From Alphaproteobacteria bacterium (GTDB taxonomy: Bacteria; Pseudomonadota; Alphaproteobacteria; Rhodospirillales; Casp-alpha2), in contig JAJRRU010000025.1 in the NCBI GenBank assembly GCA_024279135.1, positions 1 to 64,000 of the forward strand: a DNA stretch of 64,000 nucleotides, read 5' to 3'. Under the pieces are notes generated by a model that did no database searches, was not told where the DNA came from, and was given only the letters and a program-made list of their open reading frames with translations. Position 1 is the stretch's first letter, and every line of letters starts with the position of its first letter. A program made the position numbers and the translations under genes. This document shows, piece after piece, positions 45,485 through 57,525 of the stretch.

Positions 45485-45953
45485 CCTCAATCAGCGTTCC
45501 AAGTCTGGCGTAGCCTCACGGTTTCGCCGTCCCGGACATGCCCCTATGAGCGAGATCAATGTGACACCGTTTGTCGATGTCATGTTGGTATTGCTGATTG
45601 TTTTCATGGTCACAGCACCTTTGATGACCGTTGGCGTGGAAGTTAATCTGCCCAAGACAAAGGCCAATTCCCTGTCGGGCAACGATGAACCCCTGACCAT
45701 CACCGTCGACGGGCAAGGCCTGATTTATTTACAGGAAACCGTGCTTGATCTTGAAACCCTGGTGCCGCGCCTGTTGGCCATCACCGGCCAAAATCCTGAT
45801 GCACGGATATTTATTCGCGGTGACCAGAATATTGATTATGGCCTGATTATGCGGGTTATGGGCTCTATCAATGCCGCGGGTTATCGCAAGGTCGGGCTGG
45901 TGACCGCAGCGGCGGCACTTCCTAAAGTCAAGGATGAGGGAGAAAAGCCGTAA
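45474..45953 (+). CDS. tolR: TolR
   Basis: The 159-residue protein has the ExbD/TolR motif MSEINVTPFVDVMLVLLIVF, with the channel Asp in the single membrane helix, and a periplasmic domain ending in GLVTAAAALPK. The start at 45474 is inside the end of tolQ. Confidence 0.95.
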   Translation: MAGNLNQRSKSGVASRFRRPGHAPMSEINVTPFVDVMLVLLIVFMVTAPLMTVGVEVNLPKTKANSLSGNDEPLTITVDGQGLIYLQETVLDLETLVPRLLAITGQNPDARIFIRGDQNIDYGLIMRVMGSINAAGYRKVGLVTAAAALPKVKDEGEKP

Positions 45954-45966
45954 GGCCGTATAAGAG

Positions 45967-46956
45967 ATGAGTTCGTGGTTCAGCCTTTTTATGTCTGTTT
46001 TGTTCCATGCCGCAATTTTAGCGTCGGCTTATTTTGTGTTGCCGTCTCTGCGACCTGATCTGAGCCTGGCTGAAGATGTTATGATCGTTGAAATCGTCAA
46101 TATAGCCGAACAGACAAATCAACCGGCACCGACACCCGAACCAGAACCCGAGCCAGAACCCGAACCTGAACCAGAACCAGAACCCGAGCCGGAACCTGAG
46201 CCTGAACCTGAGCCTGAACCTGAGCCCGAGCCTGAGCCCGAACCAGAACCCGAGCCAGAACCAGAGCCAGAACCGGAGCCGGAACCCGAACCGGAGCCGG
46301 AACCCGAACCCGAACCTGAGCCTGAGCCTGAGCCTGAGCCAGAACCTGAGCCTGAGCCCGAGCCGGAACCAGAACCAGAACCAGAACCTGAGCCAGAACC
46401 AACACCAAAACCAGAACCAAAACCGGCTCCATCAAAGGTATTGCTCAATGCAGCGCCTGAGCGGAAACCGAAACCGCCGGTTATGTTCGATGATTTGTTG
46501 AAAGACATCCGCAAGCCGAAAGAACAAAAAATTTCTCCTCCACCAAGAGAAAATGAAGAAGAGATCAAAAAAGTTGCCAGCTTTGAAGAGCAAATGGCAC
46601 AAGTAATTAATACCCGGCAAAAGAAAAAATTCGATCTGACTCAGCCGATTTCCATTAGTGTCCGCGAAGCCGTGGCGGCCCAGTTGCGTAAATGCTGGAT
46701 CATACCGGCAGGCGCAAAAGGTGCAAATGAACTGGTCATTGAAATTCGCGTGGAAATGAATACTAATGCAACGGTAAGAAGTGCCATGATATTGGATATG
46801 GGACGGGTCAGTTCCGACACATTTTACCGGGCTGCGGCCGAAAGCGCTTTACGGGCCGTTAAAAATCCCAGTTGCCAGCCCTTGCCATTGCCGTTAGATC
46901 AATACGAGCAATGGCGAACCATGACACTAAATTTTAATCCCAAGGATATGTTGTAA
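45967..46956 (+). CDS. tolA: TolA with a 44-fold Glu-Pro repeat
   Basis: The 329-residue protein links the TolQR motor to Pal and TolB. It has an N-terminal membrane helix (about 5-28) and a periplasmic spacer. Residues 58-145 of the spacer are 44 uninterrupted Glu-Pro pairs, followed by a Lys/Pro-rich region. The C-terminal TolA/TonB-type domain (about 225-329, [27 protein letters not shown]) ends the protein. Most TolA proteins have an Ala/Lys/Glu helix in place of the EP tract; EP repeats are better known from TonB. Identity is fixed by the operon. Confidence 0.9.
   Translation: MSSWFSLFMSVLFHAAILASAYFVLPSLRPDLSLAEDVMIVEIVNIAEQTNQPAPTPEPEPEPEPEPEPEPEPEPEPEPEPEPEPEPEPEPEPEPEPEPEPEPEPEPEPEPEPEPEPEPEPEPEPEPEPEPEPEPEPEPEPEPEPTPKPEPKPAPSKVLLNAAPERKPKPPVMFDDLLKDIRKPKEQKISPPPRENEEEIKKVASFEEQMAQVINTRQKKKFDLTQPISISVREAVAAQLRKCWIIPAGAKGANELVIEIRVEMNTNATVRSAMILDMGRVSSDTFYRAAAESALRAVKNPSCQPLPLPLDQYEQWRTMTLNFNPKDML
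46138..46401 (+). repeat. Hexanucleotide-type repeat encoding (Glu-Pro)44 in tolA
   Basis: The 264-bp tract alternates Glu codons (GAA, GAG) with Pro codons (CCA, CCC, CCT, CCG) with no interruption in the protein pattern. The mixed codons show it is not a recent pure DNA slippage product; the amino acid pattern appears conserved by selection. It generates long spurious open frames on both strands. Confidence 0.97.
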
Positions 46957-46958
46957 CC

Positions 46959-48383
46959 ATGTCACATCCCTCTCCGTACCAAAAAACTGCCGTATATCTG
47001 CCGCCTGTTGACGTTTCATACCCATTGTTTTTCAAACGCTTGATGGGAATAGCAGCCGTATTTCTGGTAGTGCTTTTGTCGGTTGTGTCACCTGCTGAGG
47101 CAGAGCTTAACATTGATGTTACCCGTGGTACTGCGGAGCCTTTACCCATTGCGATCACCCCTTTCATTGGTTCTGATACCGAAGAAATCAATTATGGGCG
47201 CAGCATCGCCGATGTTATTTCGGCAGACCTGGAACGCTCGGGACTTTTCAAACCTAAAGACCCCAAGGCTTTTATCCAGTCCCCCGATGCCATGAAAACC
47301 CTGCCGCGATTTGGTGACTGGCGTATTATTAATGCTCAGGCACTGGTCCAGGGGCGCACGCAAATCGTCAATGATGGCCGCTTGCGGGTTGAATTCAGGC
47401 TCTGGGATGTGTTCGCCGAACAGCAATTGGTTGGTTTCACCTATTCCACAGGGCCGGAAAACTGGCGCAGAGTGGCGCATATTATCGCCGATGCTATTTA
47501 TAAACGGCTGACCGGCGAGACAGGATATTTCGATACGCGCATCGTTTATATTGCCCAGCAGAGCGAGACCGGGGCATGCCGGGCAACCTCCACATTGAAT
47601 CCATTCGGCAAGCGGCTGTCCATTATGGATCAGGATGGCGAGAACCGGCACTACCTGACCAATGGATCGTCACTGGTGCTGACCCCCCGGTTTTCACCAA
47701 ATCAGCAGGAAATTACCTATATGTCCTATCATGGGAATGTACCCCGAGTGTATATTCTCAACATTGATACCGGGTATCAGGAAATCGTCGGTGATTTCCC
47801 CGGCATGAGCTATGCCCCCCGGTTTTCCTATGATGGCACGTCGATCATCCTGAGCAGAATTCAAAACGGTAATTCCGATATATTTACGCTAAATCTGCAA
47901 ACCCGTGAAATTGTCCAGCTGACCAAACATTCAGGCATCGATACGTCGCCCAGTTTCTCGCCGGACGGTAAATTTGTCGTGTTTAACTCAGACCGGGGCG
48001 GCTCTCCTCAACTTTATGTGATGTCGCTCAAAGGGGGCGATATTCGTCGTATCAGCCACGGTGGTGGGCAATATGCGACACCGGTCTGGTCGCCTCGCGG
48101 AGATATGATTGCCTTCACAAAACCGGGAAAGCAGTTTTTCATTGGCGTGATGAACGTTGATGGCAGCGGAGAACGCCTGCTGGCCGAAGACTTCAAAATT
48201 GAAGCGCCGACCTGGGCTCCCAATGGTCGTGTTTTAATGTTTTTCCGTAAAAAGCGCACGAATTCTGATGGTACCGGTGGACGGACTCGCCTTTTCTCCA
48301 TCGACCTGACGGGACAAAATGAACGCGAAGTGGTGACACTGTGCGATGCCTCAGACCCGGCTTGGTCACCATTAATTCCTTAA
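46959..48383 (+). CDS. tolB: TolB, periplasmic beta-propeller protein
   Basis: The 474-residue protein has a long N-terminal extension, then a signal-like helix ([21 protein letters not shown], about 28-48), an N-terminal alpha/beta domain, and a six-bladed propeller with repeated SPDG/SP.W patterns ([27 protein letters not shown]). TolB binds Pal and TolA. The true start may be the Met before GIAAV rather than 46959. Confidence 0.95.
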   Translation: MSHPSPYQKTAVYLPPVDVSYPLFFKRLMGIAAVFLVVLLSVVSPAEAELNIDVTRGTAEPLPIAITPFIGSDTEEINYGRSIADVISADLERSGLFKPKDPKAFIQSPDAMKTLPRFGDWRIINAQALVQGRTQIVNDGRLRVEFRLWDVFAEQQLVGFTYSTGPENWRRVAHIIADAIYKRLTGETGYFDTRIVYIAQQSETGACRATSTLNPFGKRLSIMDQDGENRHYLTNGSSLVLTPRFSPNQQEITYMSYHGNVPRVYILNIDTGYQEIVGDFPGMSYAPRFSYDGTSIILSRIQNGNSDIFTLNLQTREIVQLTKHSGIDTSPSFSPDGKFVVFNSDRGGSPQLYVMSLKGGDIRRISHGGGQYATPVWSPRGDMIAFTKPGKQFFIGVMNVDGSGERLLAEDFKIEAPTWAPNGRVLMFFRKKRTNSDGTGGRTRLFSIDLTGQNEREVVTLCDASDPAWSPLIP

Positions 48384-48576
48384 AAGCGGCGCCATAAATA
48401 TCAAATGTAGGAAGGGGGCATGGCTGGAGTATATGAAATTTTGGAAAAAAGGGCTTGGAAACAATTGGTTTAGCCAGTATTACAAGTTGTTAGAAAGTAA
48501 TTTTGCCTGTATTGTTTCAGAGAATCAGGTAGACTGATTAATAATTAATCAAACAACTCCTATTGAGGGGGATATA
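48384..48576. other. Spacer between tolB and pal
   Basis: The 193-bp AT-rich region has no reading frame and no clear terminator. It may carry a separate promoter for pal. A ribosome site (TGAGGGGG) lies about 10 bases before the pal ATG. Confidence 0.4.
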
Positions 48577-49125
48577 ATGCGTTTTAAATTTCTTGGCATA
48601 TTAGCCGCAGTACTGTTGATTTCTGCTTGCGAAACAGCACCCGAAGAGCAGATGTCTTCAACCAGTTCCGGTGCTTCTTTATCTTCCTCCGTTTCCTCAG
48701 CCAGTGGTGCTGCGTCGGCGCCATCGGTGTCTACAACGGCACCTGCGACAATGGAAAACGCTATCATGCCGGGGTCACAGCGTGACCTGGTCGTCAATGT
48801 GGGTGACCGGGTTTATTTTGCCCTCGACCGTTTTGATCTTGATGGGATTTCCCGCAGTACCCTCGAACGTCAGGCTGCCTGGTTAAAGGCCAACGGCGGC
48901 GTACGGATCACCATTGGTGGTCATGCTGACGAACGCGGCACCCGTGATTACAATATTGGATTGAGTGGACGCCGGGCAAATTCTGTCAAGGACTACCTGG
49001 TATCACTTGGCGTTTCGGCTTCACGTATCAATGTTGCACCATATGGCGAAGAACGTCCCGTTGCCATGGGATCAAATGAGACCGCTTGGGCTCAAAATCG
49101 CCGTGCTGAAACTGTTGTAGACTGA
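48577..49125 (+). CDS. pal: Pal, peptidoglycan-associated lipoprotein
   Basis: The 182-residue outer-membrane lipoprotein has lipobox ISAC with Cys18, a Ser/Ala-rich linker and an OmpA domain (about 75-182: VYFALDRFDLDG, TIGGHADERGTRDYN, LSGRRANSVKDYL, NRRAETVV). It anchors the outer membrane to peptidoglycan and interacts with TolB. A strong terminator follows. Confidence 0.97.
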   Translation: MRFKFLGILAAVLLISACETAPEEQMSSTSSGASLSSSVSSASGAASAPSVSTTAPATMENAIMPGSQRDLVVNVGDRVYFALDRFDLDGISRSTLERQAAWLKANGGVRITIGGHADERGTRDYNIGLSGRRANSVKDYLVSLGVSASRINVAPYGEERPVAMGSNETAWAQNRRAETVVD

Positions 49126-49166
49126 AATTAATTCTGGCCGGTAATACCGTCAGACACATGATTATG

Positions 49167-49216
49167 AAAATGGCGCTGACCAAGTCGAATAATTGGGACT
49201 TGGGGCGCCATTTTTT
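49167..49216 (+). terminator. Rho-independent terminator after pal
   Basis: An interrupted stem brings AAAATGGCGC (49167-49176) together with GGCGCCATTTT (about 49204-49214), with an inner AAGTC/GACTT helix, ending in a run of T residues. Confidence 0.85.
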
Positions 49217-49300
49217 ATGCCATAATTTAGCCCTCATCATGGGGTTTGTTGGTATATGTGGTAAAATCCAGCATATGGATATTAGTCCAGGTTATGTGAT

Positions 49301-50581
49301 ATGAATGTTATGACAATGACAAACACCGAGATAAGCATCAAGAAAAGTACCATGATAGATAACATGACAGTCTCCAAAGCCTTCAGGATGTTCCGGTTTG
49401 CCGGGGCGATAATTTTTTCAGGTTTGTTTGTATTGGCAACTGTGCAACCGGCGCACGCACAGGATGTTCAGGCATTGCTGGACAAGATTGAACGCATGGA
49501 GCGCGATATTCGGGGCCTGTACATCAGCATTTCCAGAACGGGTGTCAAGTTGCCCAAATTATCCAGCGAACAAGCTGGCGAAGGCGACGGGGATGGTTCA
49601 GTCACGGCAAGGTTGGATCAATCGCCACCCAGCTCGGCTATCAGCAACGCGGCGGTTGCCCGAATCGATGCACGAATTTCTGCACTGGAAGGCGATGTGC
49701 GTGTGGCAACCGGCACCATGGAAGAAATTGACCACCGGATTTTTACAATCTCTGCACAACTGGATAAAATTATCGTCGACATGGAATATCGCCTGGGCAC
49801 CCTGGAACGGGTACAGGCAAATCCAGCTGTCAATTCAGCATCCCCATCGGGGTCGGATGTCTCGGCCAACGCCCTATCTGGTGATATGCAAATTACGGCG
49901 GTTCCCCCGGTGGGTTCGGTAACACCATTGGTAGGGCAAACGTCCAGTGGTGTGTTGGGGACTATTTCCGAAACCCAGTTACAGGATATTACGACCCAGG
50001 CCATTGCGGTAGAGACCCAACAGAGCGACGTTCAGCAACAGCAATCTGCATCAGAAAGTCCGGTCCAAGAGACAGCGGCCACCGTTTCACAAGTTCCACT
50101 GATACCTCAGGCAGATCAGGTTCAGGTGCAAACACAACCCCTGGCAGCAACCCAGGACACGGCCCAGACGGCGGCTTTGAGTGCCCCGACGGAGGCGACC
50201 GCCCAGCAAGACTATATGCACGCCCTCGGGCTGATGCGTCAGGCAAAAAATGCCGAAGCAGCAACGGAACTGGAACAGTTTATTATGAAGCATGATGGCG
50301 ATCCACTGGTTGCCAATGCTCGTTATTGGCTGGGTGAGACATATTACGTGCGCTCGCAATTTGTCGAGGCCGCCGAGGTGTTTTATGACGGCTACAAGGC
50401 CAATCCCAATGGCGTAAAGGCACCCGACACATTATTAAAACTCGGTATGTCCTTGTCTAATCTGGGCAAGAAACCGCAAGCCTGCGCTGCATTTGCAAAG
50501 TTGACCAACGATTTTTCAGATGTTTCCTCTAAAATTCGCACGGCCCTGACGCGTGAACGTGTGCGTAACGACTGTTCATAA
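49301..50581 (+). CDS. cpoB: CpoB/YbgF, Tol-Pal system coordinator
   Basis: The 426-residue exported protein has a signal sequence (FAGAIIFSGLFVLATVQPAHA), an N-terminal coiled coil (VQALLDKIERMERDIRGLYI and 125-175), a Gln/Pro/Thr-rich linker and C-terminal TPR repeats (about 300-426: YMHALGLMRQAKNAEAATEL). CpoB links cell-wall synthesis to Tol-driven constriction. Several in-frame Met codons precede the signal, so the start is uncertain. Confidence 0.88.
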   Translation: MNVMTMTNTEISIKKSTMIDNMTVSKAFRMFRFAGAIIFSGLFVLATVQPAHAQDVQALLDKIERMERDIRGLYISISRTGVKLPKLSSEQAGEGDGDGSVTARLDQSPPSSAISNAAVARIDARISALEGDVRVATGTMEEIDHRIFTISAQLDKIIVDMEYRLGTLERVQANPAVNSASPSGSDVSANALSGDMQITAVPPVGSVTPLVGQTSSGVLGTISETQLQDITTQAIAVETQQSDVQQQQSASESPVQETAATVSQVPLIPQADQVQVQTQPLAATQDTAQTAALSAPTEATAQQDYMHALGLMRQAKNAEAATELEQFIMKHDGDPLVANARYWLGETYYVRSQFVEAAEVFYDGYKANPNGVKAPDTLLKLGMSLSNLGKKPQACAAFAKLTNDFSDVSSKIRTALTRERVRNDCS

Positions 50582-51934
50582 ATGGCACAGGCCATTAACT
50601 CCACATCGCAACATGAACCGATCGGTGTTGATAAATTTGTGAGGATTATGGCCTCTGTGGGGTCATTCGAAAAAAATCCGGAAATTGCCGTTGCCGTCTC
50701 GGGCGGTCTCGACAGTATGGCGTTGCTGATACTGCTACAGCAATGGACCGCCACCTGTGGTGGCCGGGTCATCGGCCTGACGGTCGATCATGGACTGCGT
50801 TCCGGCTCTGACCGTGAAGCCCGTCAGGTTGGCATATGGCTGGCGGCCCGTGGCATTGAACATCACATTCTGCCATGGCTTGGTCCCAAACCTCATAGCG
50901 CTGTGCAGGCCAAGGCTCGTCTGGCGCGCCGGGATTTGTTACTGGAATGGTGCCGCGATGCCGGGGTCTTGCATCTCGCCCTGGCCCATCACCGCGATGA
51001 TCAGACCGAGACCTATTTGATGCGACACGCCAAGGGCAGTGGCCAAGATGGACTGGCCGGCATGGCCAGAGTACGTGAATGGCCTCAGGCCCGCATGATC
51101 AGACCCCTGTTGGGTGAGACCAAGGCTGATTTGAAGAGCTTCTTGCGCGGATCAGGACAGGACTGGGTTGAAGACCCGTCAAATACAATGGAGAAATATG
51201 AGCGTGTGCGGATCAGACGATCCCTGGCCGACGGGCAGGATACCGCCCACATTAACGCTTTAATGGCGGGCTATGGACAGGCCCGTCATCATGACGATGC
51301 TCACTGCGCCACAATTCTGGCCCGTTCTGTAGAACTTAAAGACGCAGGCTTTGCCCGGTTGAACGGGGCTTTGTTGTGCGCCGAGGGTGACCGGCTTGGC
51401 GTTCGATCCCTAAGCCGCCTGTTATTTGTCATCGGTGGACAGGAATATGGTGCGCGGCGCGACAAGGTTCGCAGGGCCTATGAAAAATTGAAGTCTGGTA
51501 CCCTGTCGCGTGGTATCACCCTGGCCGGGTGCCGGATAACGACAATACCCAAAACATCTGACGTTTATCTGGTAAGCCGTGAAAACAGAGGTTTGCCAGA
51601 CCAGATTACCGTACAGCCCGGTGATACATATTATTGGGATCACCGCTTCAAAATCAGCCTCGCCGTGGCCAGTCAGGATGGATACCCATGCAGTCTGGCA
51701 CCACTGGGACGTTCGGGATGGTTGGATATTATTGCAGTATCACCGGAATTACGGCACAATACTGTTGCACATGTTGCACGGTATTGCCTGCCAGCACTGT
51801 CTTGTCAGGGGCGTATCGTCCAGGTTCCGCACCTGGAATTTCAGGCTCATGAAGCCTTAATGCCGGGTGCGACCATAACAAAGGCGGTGTTTTTTCCTCG
51901 TGAACCGTTGATAAGTGCATATTTTGGCTGTTAA
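50582..51934 (+). CDS. tilS: TilS, tRNA(Ile)-lysidine synthase
   Basis: The 450-residue PP-loop ATPase attaches lysine to C34 of tRNA-Ile(CAU). The PP-loop SGGLDS is at 40-45, followed by VDHGLRSGSDREA and LAHHRDDQTETYLMR. It starts on the base after the cpoB stop codon, so the two are probably coupled. The C-terminal region is divergent, as usual. Confidence 0.94.
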   Translation: MAQAINSTSQHEPIGVDKFVRIMASVGSFEKNPEIAVAVSGGLDSMALLILLQQWTATCGGRVIGLTVDHGLRSGSDREARQVGIWLAARGIEHHILPWLGPKPHSAVQAKARLARRDLLLEWCRDAGVLHLALAHHRDDQTETYLMRHAKGSGQDGLAGMARVREWPQARMIRPLLGETKADLKSFLRGSGQDWVEDPSNTMEKYERVRIRRSLADGQDTAHINALMAGYGQARHHDDAHCATILARSVELKDAGFARLNGALLCAEGDRLGVRSLSRLLFVIGGQEYGARRDKVRRAYEKLKSGTLSRGITLAGCRITTIPKTSDVYLVSRENRGLPDQITVQPGDTYYWDHRFKISLAVASQDGYPCSLAPLGRSGWLDIIAVSPELRHNTVAHVARYCLPALSCQGRIVQVPHLEFQAHEALMPGATITKAVFFPREPLISAYFGC

Positions 51935-52084
51935 TGCATGATTCTAAGGTTGCAGAGACGATATTATGAACTATCTCAATAGTGTCGGAAACGACTTCTG
52001 TATTGACGTAATCGCTGGGATGTATACGTTCCAACGTCTGAAAGAAAATTTGAATGCTGCCGACAGGTGGCGGAGGAAAAACGC

Positions 52085-54025
<1,941 letters not shown>

Positions 54026-54856
54026 TTGTTGGCATCTGAATTTGCCGGACTTAACCTCGATCGTCCCCTGATTATGGGGATTATAAATGTCACCCCCGAC
54101 AGTTTTTCTGACGGGGGTGAAGCGTTTGTGGGTGATGATGCCATCAAACGGGGCAGGGTGCTGATTGAACAGGGCGCCGATATTCTCGATATTGGCGGTG
54201 AGTCGACCCGCCCGGGTGCGGCCGCTGTCAGTCAGGACGAAGAAAAGGCCCGCATTGAACCGGTGGTTCGCGCACTTGCCGATACCGGTGTGGTGGTTTC
54301 CATCGATACCCGCCATGCCAGTGTTATGGAAGCCGCCATCAATGCCGGGGCGAGCATTGTTAATGATGTGACCGCTTTGCAAGGCGATCCCCGGTCTTTG
54401 GACGTGGTCGCCGGGGCCGGTGTTTCACTGGTGCTGATGCACATGCAAGGCGAACCGCAGACCATGCAAAGCAACCCTCAGTACGGCGATGTTGTGGGCG
54501 AAGTTCGCAATTATCTGAAAGCCCGTGTCATGGCGTGTGAAGCCGCCGGTATGGACCGCCGCCAGATTGCCATTGACCCCGGCATCGGGTTCGGCAAGAC
54601 CACGGAACATAACCTGTTGTTGATAAAACATCTGGCTGAATTTACGCAGTTGGGCTGTCCGGTCATGCTCGGTGTATCGCGCAAGAGTTTTATCGCACGT
54701 CTCAGTGCCGACGAGCCACCCAAACAACGCCTCGCCGGATCATTGGCCGCAGGGCTTGCCGGGCTGGCCAGTGGCGCTACTATACTCAGGGTCCATGATG
54801 TCGCCGAAACACGCCAGGCCGTATCCGTCTGGCAGGCTATAACGACGGCGGGATAA
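54026..54856 (+). CDS. folP: Dihydropteroate synthase
   Basis: The 276-residue TIM-barrel enzyme of folate synthesis has the two signatures IMGIINVTPDSFSDGG and DILDIGGESTRPGA, and IDPGIGFGKT later. The open frame begins with TTG immediately after the ftsH stop; a later start is possible but would cut close to the first strand. It lies between ftsH and glmM, a common order. Confidence 0.95.
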   Translation: MLASEFAGLNLDRPLIMGIINVTPDSFSDGGEAFVGDDAIKRGRVLIEQGADILDIGGESTRPGAAAVSQDEEKARIEPVVRALADTGVVVSIDTRHASVMEAAINAGASIVNDVTALQGDPRSLDVVAGAGVSLVLMHMQGEPQTMQSNPQYGDVVGEVRNYLKARVMACEAAGMDRRQIAIDPGIGFGKTTEHNLLLIKHLAEFTQLGCPVMLGVSRKSFIARLSADEPPKQRLAGSLAAGLAGLASGATILRVHDVAETRQAVSVWQAITTAG

Positions 54857-54927
54857 TTTTGATGTGACCCGGATGAATATAAAAATAAGCAAGATTTCTT
54901 GAAACAGCTTCAATAGTGGAGAAAAAT

Positions 54928-56070
54928 ATGAGCAACCCCATATCGAATGTAGACCCTGAAGGTCTATTGGAATATTCCGTGGTTTTTACGGACCGATCCC
55001 TTAATCATATGTCCGGAACATTCCAGGGTGTTATGCGCGATATCTCCGCAACGTTAAAGAAAGTTTACAATGCCTCGGCGGTCGCCGTAATTCCGGGCGG
55101 CGGTACCTATGCCATGGAAGCTGTGGCCCGGCAATTTGCCAATGGAGAAAACTGTCTGGTGCTTCGCAATGGATTGTTCAGTTATCGCTGGAGCCAGATA
55201 TTTGAGGCCGGGAATATTCCCGGCAAACAGGTGGTCCTCAAGGCCGCGCATGTTGATGAAGCCCACCTTCACAATGCACACCAGGTACCTTTTGCGCCAG
55301 CCCCCATAGATGATGTGGTTGCCGCTATTGCAGCAGAGAAACCCGGTGTGGTATTCGCGCCCCATGTGGAGACCTCGTCCGGTATTATCCTGCCCGATGA
55401 CTATATTCGCTCAGTCGCCCGGGCCACCCATGAGGCTGGCGGATTGTTCGTGCTGGATTGTATCGCTTCCGGTGCGGTCTGGGTGGATATGGAAGCCACC
55501 GGGGTGGATGTGTTGATCAGCGCCCCTCAAAAAGGCTGGAGCTCGCCGCCCAGTGCCGGGCTGGTAATGTTGAACGCCCAGGCCCGACAAAAAGTCGAGC
55601 AGACCACCAGCTCCAGTTTTTCCTGTGATCTGGGTAAATGGTTGCAGATCATGGAAGCCTACGAGGGTGGCGGACATGCCTATCATGCCACTATGCCGAC
55701 CGATGCCCTGGTCAAGTTGCGCGATGCCATGAAAGAAACCGAGGACGTTGGTTTTGAGGCTTTGCGCAAAAAACAGTGGGAACTGGGTGAGAAAGTGCGT
55801 TCAATGCTGGTTGGCAAAGGCATTTCAAGCGTCGCTGCCGAAGGTTTTCAGGCACCGGGTGTGGTGGTCAGTTATACGGACAACCCGGACTTCCAGAACG
55901 GTAAATTGTTTGCCGGGGCTGGCCTGCAAATTGCCGCCGGTGTGCCTATTTTTTGTGATGAGCCGGCGGATTTTAAAACTTTCCGCCTGGGATTATTTGG
56001 CCTGGACAAGTTGCAACATATTGACCGCACCGTGGATAATCTTGCCAAAGCGCTGGATCAGATACTTTGA
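54928..56070 (+). CDS. Class V aminotransferase, alanine/serine-glyoxylate type
   Basis: The 380-residue PLP enzyme starts at the ATG with GGAG upstream. It has the fold-type I pattern: PGGGTYAMEAVARQF, a cofactor Asp in LFVLDCIASGAVW, and the Schiff-base Lys in SAPQKGWSSPPSAGLVML. It resembles alanine--glyoxylate and serine--glyoxylate aminotransferases; the exact amino donor is unknown. It has its own spacer from folP and is followed by glmM after 103 bp. Confidence 0.85.
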   Translation: MSNPISNVDPEGLLEYSVVFTDRSLNHMSGTFQGVMRDISATLKKVYNASAVAVIPGGGTYAMEAVARQFANGENCLVLRNGLFSYRWSQIFEAGNIPGKQVVLKAAHVDEAHLHNAHQVPFAPAPIDDVVAAIAAEKPGVVFAPHVETSSGIILPDDYIRSVARATHEAGGLFVLDCIASGAVWVDMEATGVDVLISAPQKGWSSPPSAGLVMLNAQARQKVEQTTSSSFSCDLGKWLQIMEAYEGGGHAYHATMPTDALVKLRDAMKETEDVGFEALRKKQWELGEKVRSMLVGKGISSVAAEGFQAPGVVVSYTDNPDFQNGKLFAGAGLQIAAGVPIFCDEPADFKTFRLGLFGLDKLQHIDRTVDNLAKALDQIL

Positions 56071-56173
56071 TCTGAGCCTTGCCTCAAACCCGGAAAAGCG
56101 TGTGCCTTGTGGTGAAAAACGATAAACTGTTGCGATTCTGAAAGCGCAAGGTACATCAGGTAATGAAATCATC

Positions 56174-57520
56174 ATGAGTAGAAAATTATTTGGCACAGAC
56201 GGTATACGCGGCAAGGCCAATGTTGAACCCATGACGGCGGAAACGGCCTTGCGGGTCGGCATGGCCGCGGCAACCTATTTTACCCGGGGTGATCATCGTC
56301 ACCAGGTTGTGATCGGCAAAGATACCCGGTTGAGCGGGTATATGGTGGAAACCGCCCTGACGGCCGGGTTTACGTCCATGGGCATGGAGGTCATGCTGGT
56401 CGGGCCCATGCCGACACCGGCTATCGCCATGCTGACACGCAGTCTGCGGGCCGATCTTGGACTGATGATTTCGGCGTCTCATAACTCTTATGAGGATAAC
56501 GGTATCAAACTATTCGGGCCTTCCGGCTTCAAGTTATCCGACGAGGTCGAGGCGGAAATTGAAGGCATCATGCGCGACTGGTCCGATGGCTCGCTTGTGC
56601 CCGCTGCAAAGCTCGGCCGGGCGTGGCGGCTGGATGATGCGGGTGGACGTTATATTGAATACGTTAAACAGACCTTCCCAAAAAGACTACGCCTGGATGG
56701 CTTGAAAGTGGTGGTCGATTGTGCCCACGGTGCGGCCTATAAGGTTGCCCCGACCGTTTTATGGGAACTGGGCGCCGAGGTCATCCCCATTGGCGTCAAA
56801 CCCGATGGTTTTAATATCAACAAAGGCTGTGGCTCAACCGCAACCGATGCCATGTGCAGCCAAGTGGTCGCTCACGGCGCGGATCTGGGCATTGCGCTGG
56901 ACGGCGATGCGGACCGGGTGCTGATTTCCGATGAAAACGGACAACTGGTCGACGGCGACCAGGTGATGGCCCTGATCGCCAGCCATTGGCAGGACAGGGA
57001 AATTCTGAAAGGTGATGGACTGGTGGCAACCGTGATGTCCAATCTGGGGCTGGAGCGTTATCTGGAAAGTCGCAAGCTGACTCTCGCCCGTACGGCTGTG
57101 GGAGATCGTTATGTGGTATCCCATATGCGCAAGCATGGCTTTAATCTGGGTGGTGAACAGTCAGGCCATATTATTTTAAGTGATTATTCAACCACCGGCG
57201 ATGGCCTGATAGCCGCTCTTCAGGTGCTGGCAGCCCTGATCGAACGGGACAAGCCGGCGAGCCAGGTATGCCGGGTTTATGAAGCCGTGCCTCAGGTTCT
57301 GCGCAACGTGAATTTTATTGGTGAGACACCCCTTAAACGCAAGGACGTTCAACAGGTTATGGCTGACGCCGAACAGCGTCTGATCGGAACCGGACGGTTG
57401 TTGGTGCGTCCTTCGGGTACGGAACGCCTGATCCGGGTCATGGCCGAAGGTGACGATGAAACATTGGTTTCGGCGGTGGTCGATGAAATCGTTTCAGTCA
57501 TTCAACAAGATTCGCCATAA
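56174..57520 (+). CDS. glmM: GlmM, phosphoglucosamine mutase
   Basis: The 448-residue enzyme makes glucosamine-1-phosphate for cell-wall precursors. It starts [13 protein letters not shown] and has the phosphoserine loop [14 protein letters not shown], the metal loop DGDADRVL, the sugar-binding GGEQSGHII and the C-terminal [12 protein letters not shown]. Full length. Confidence 0.97.
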   Translation: MSRKLFGTDGIRGKANVEPMTAETALRVGMAAATYFTRGDHRHQVVIGKDTRLSGYMVETALTAGFTSMGMEVMLVGPMPTPAIAMLTRSLRADLGLMISASHNSYEDNGIKLFGPSGFKLSDEVEAEIEGIMRDWSDGSLVPAAKLGRAWRLDDAGGRYIEYVKQTFPKRLRLDGLKVVVDCAHGAAYKVAPTVLWELGAEVIPIGVKPDGFNINKGCGSTATDAMCSQVVAHGADLGIALDGDADRVLISDENGQLVDGDQVMALIASHWQDREILKGDGLVATVMSNLGLERYLESRKLTLARTAVGDRYVVSHMRKHGFNLGGEQSGHIILSDYSTTGDGLIAALQVLAALIERDKPASQVCRVYEAVPQVLRNVNFIGETPLKRKDVQQVMADAEQRLIGTGRLLVRPSGTERLIRVMAEGDDETLVSAVVDEIVSVIQQDSP

Positions 57521-57525
57521 TCGAT

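Noticed and set aside
46138-46401. Repeat considered as a CRISPR array or minisatellite
   Set aside because: There are no spacers of constant length; the period is 6 bp and preserves the amino acid pattern inside tolA.
46119-46568. Long minus-strand frames with Gly-Ser or Val-Leu repeats opposite tolA
   Set aside because: They are shadows of the (Glu-Pro)n repeat, lack ribosome sites and lie inside a conserved operon on the other strand.
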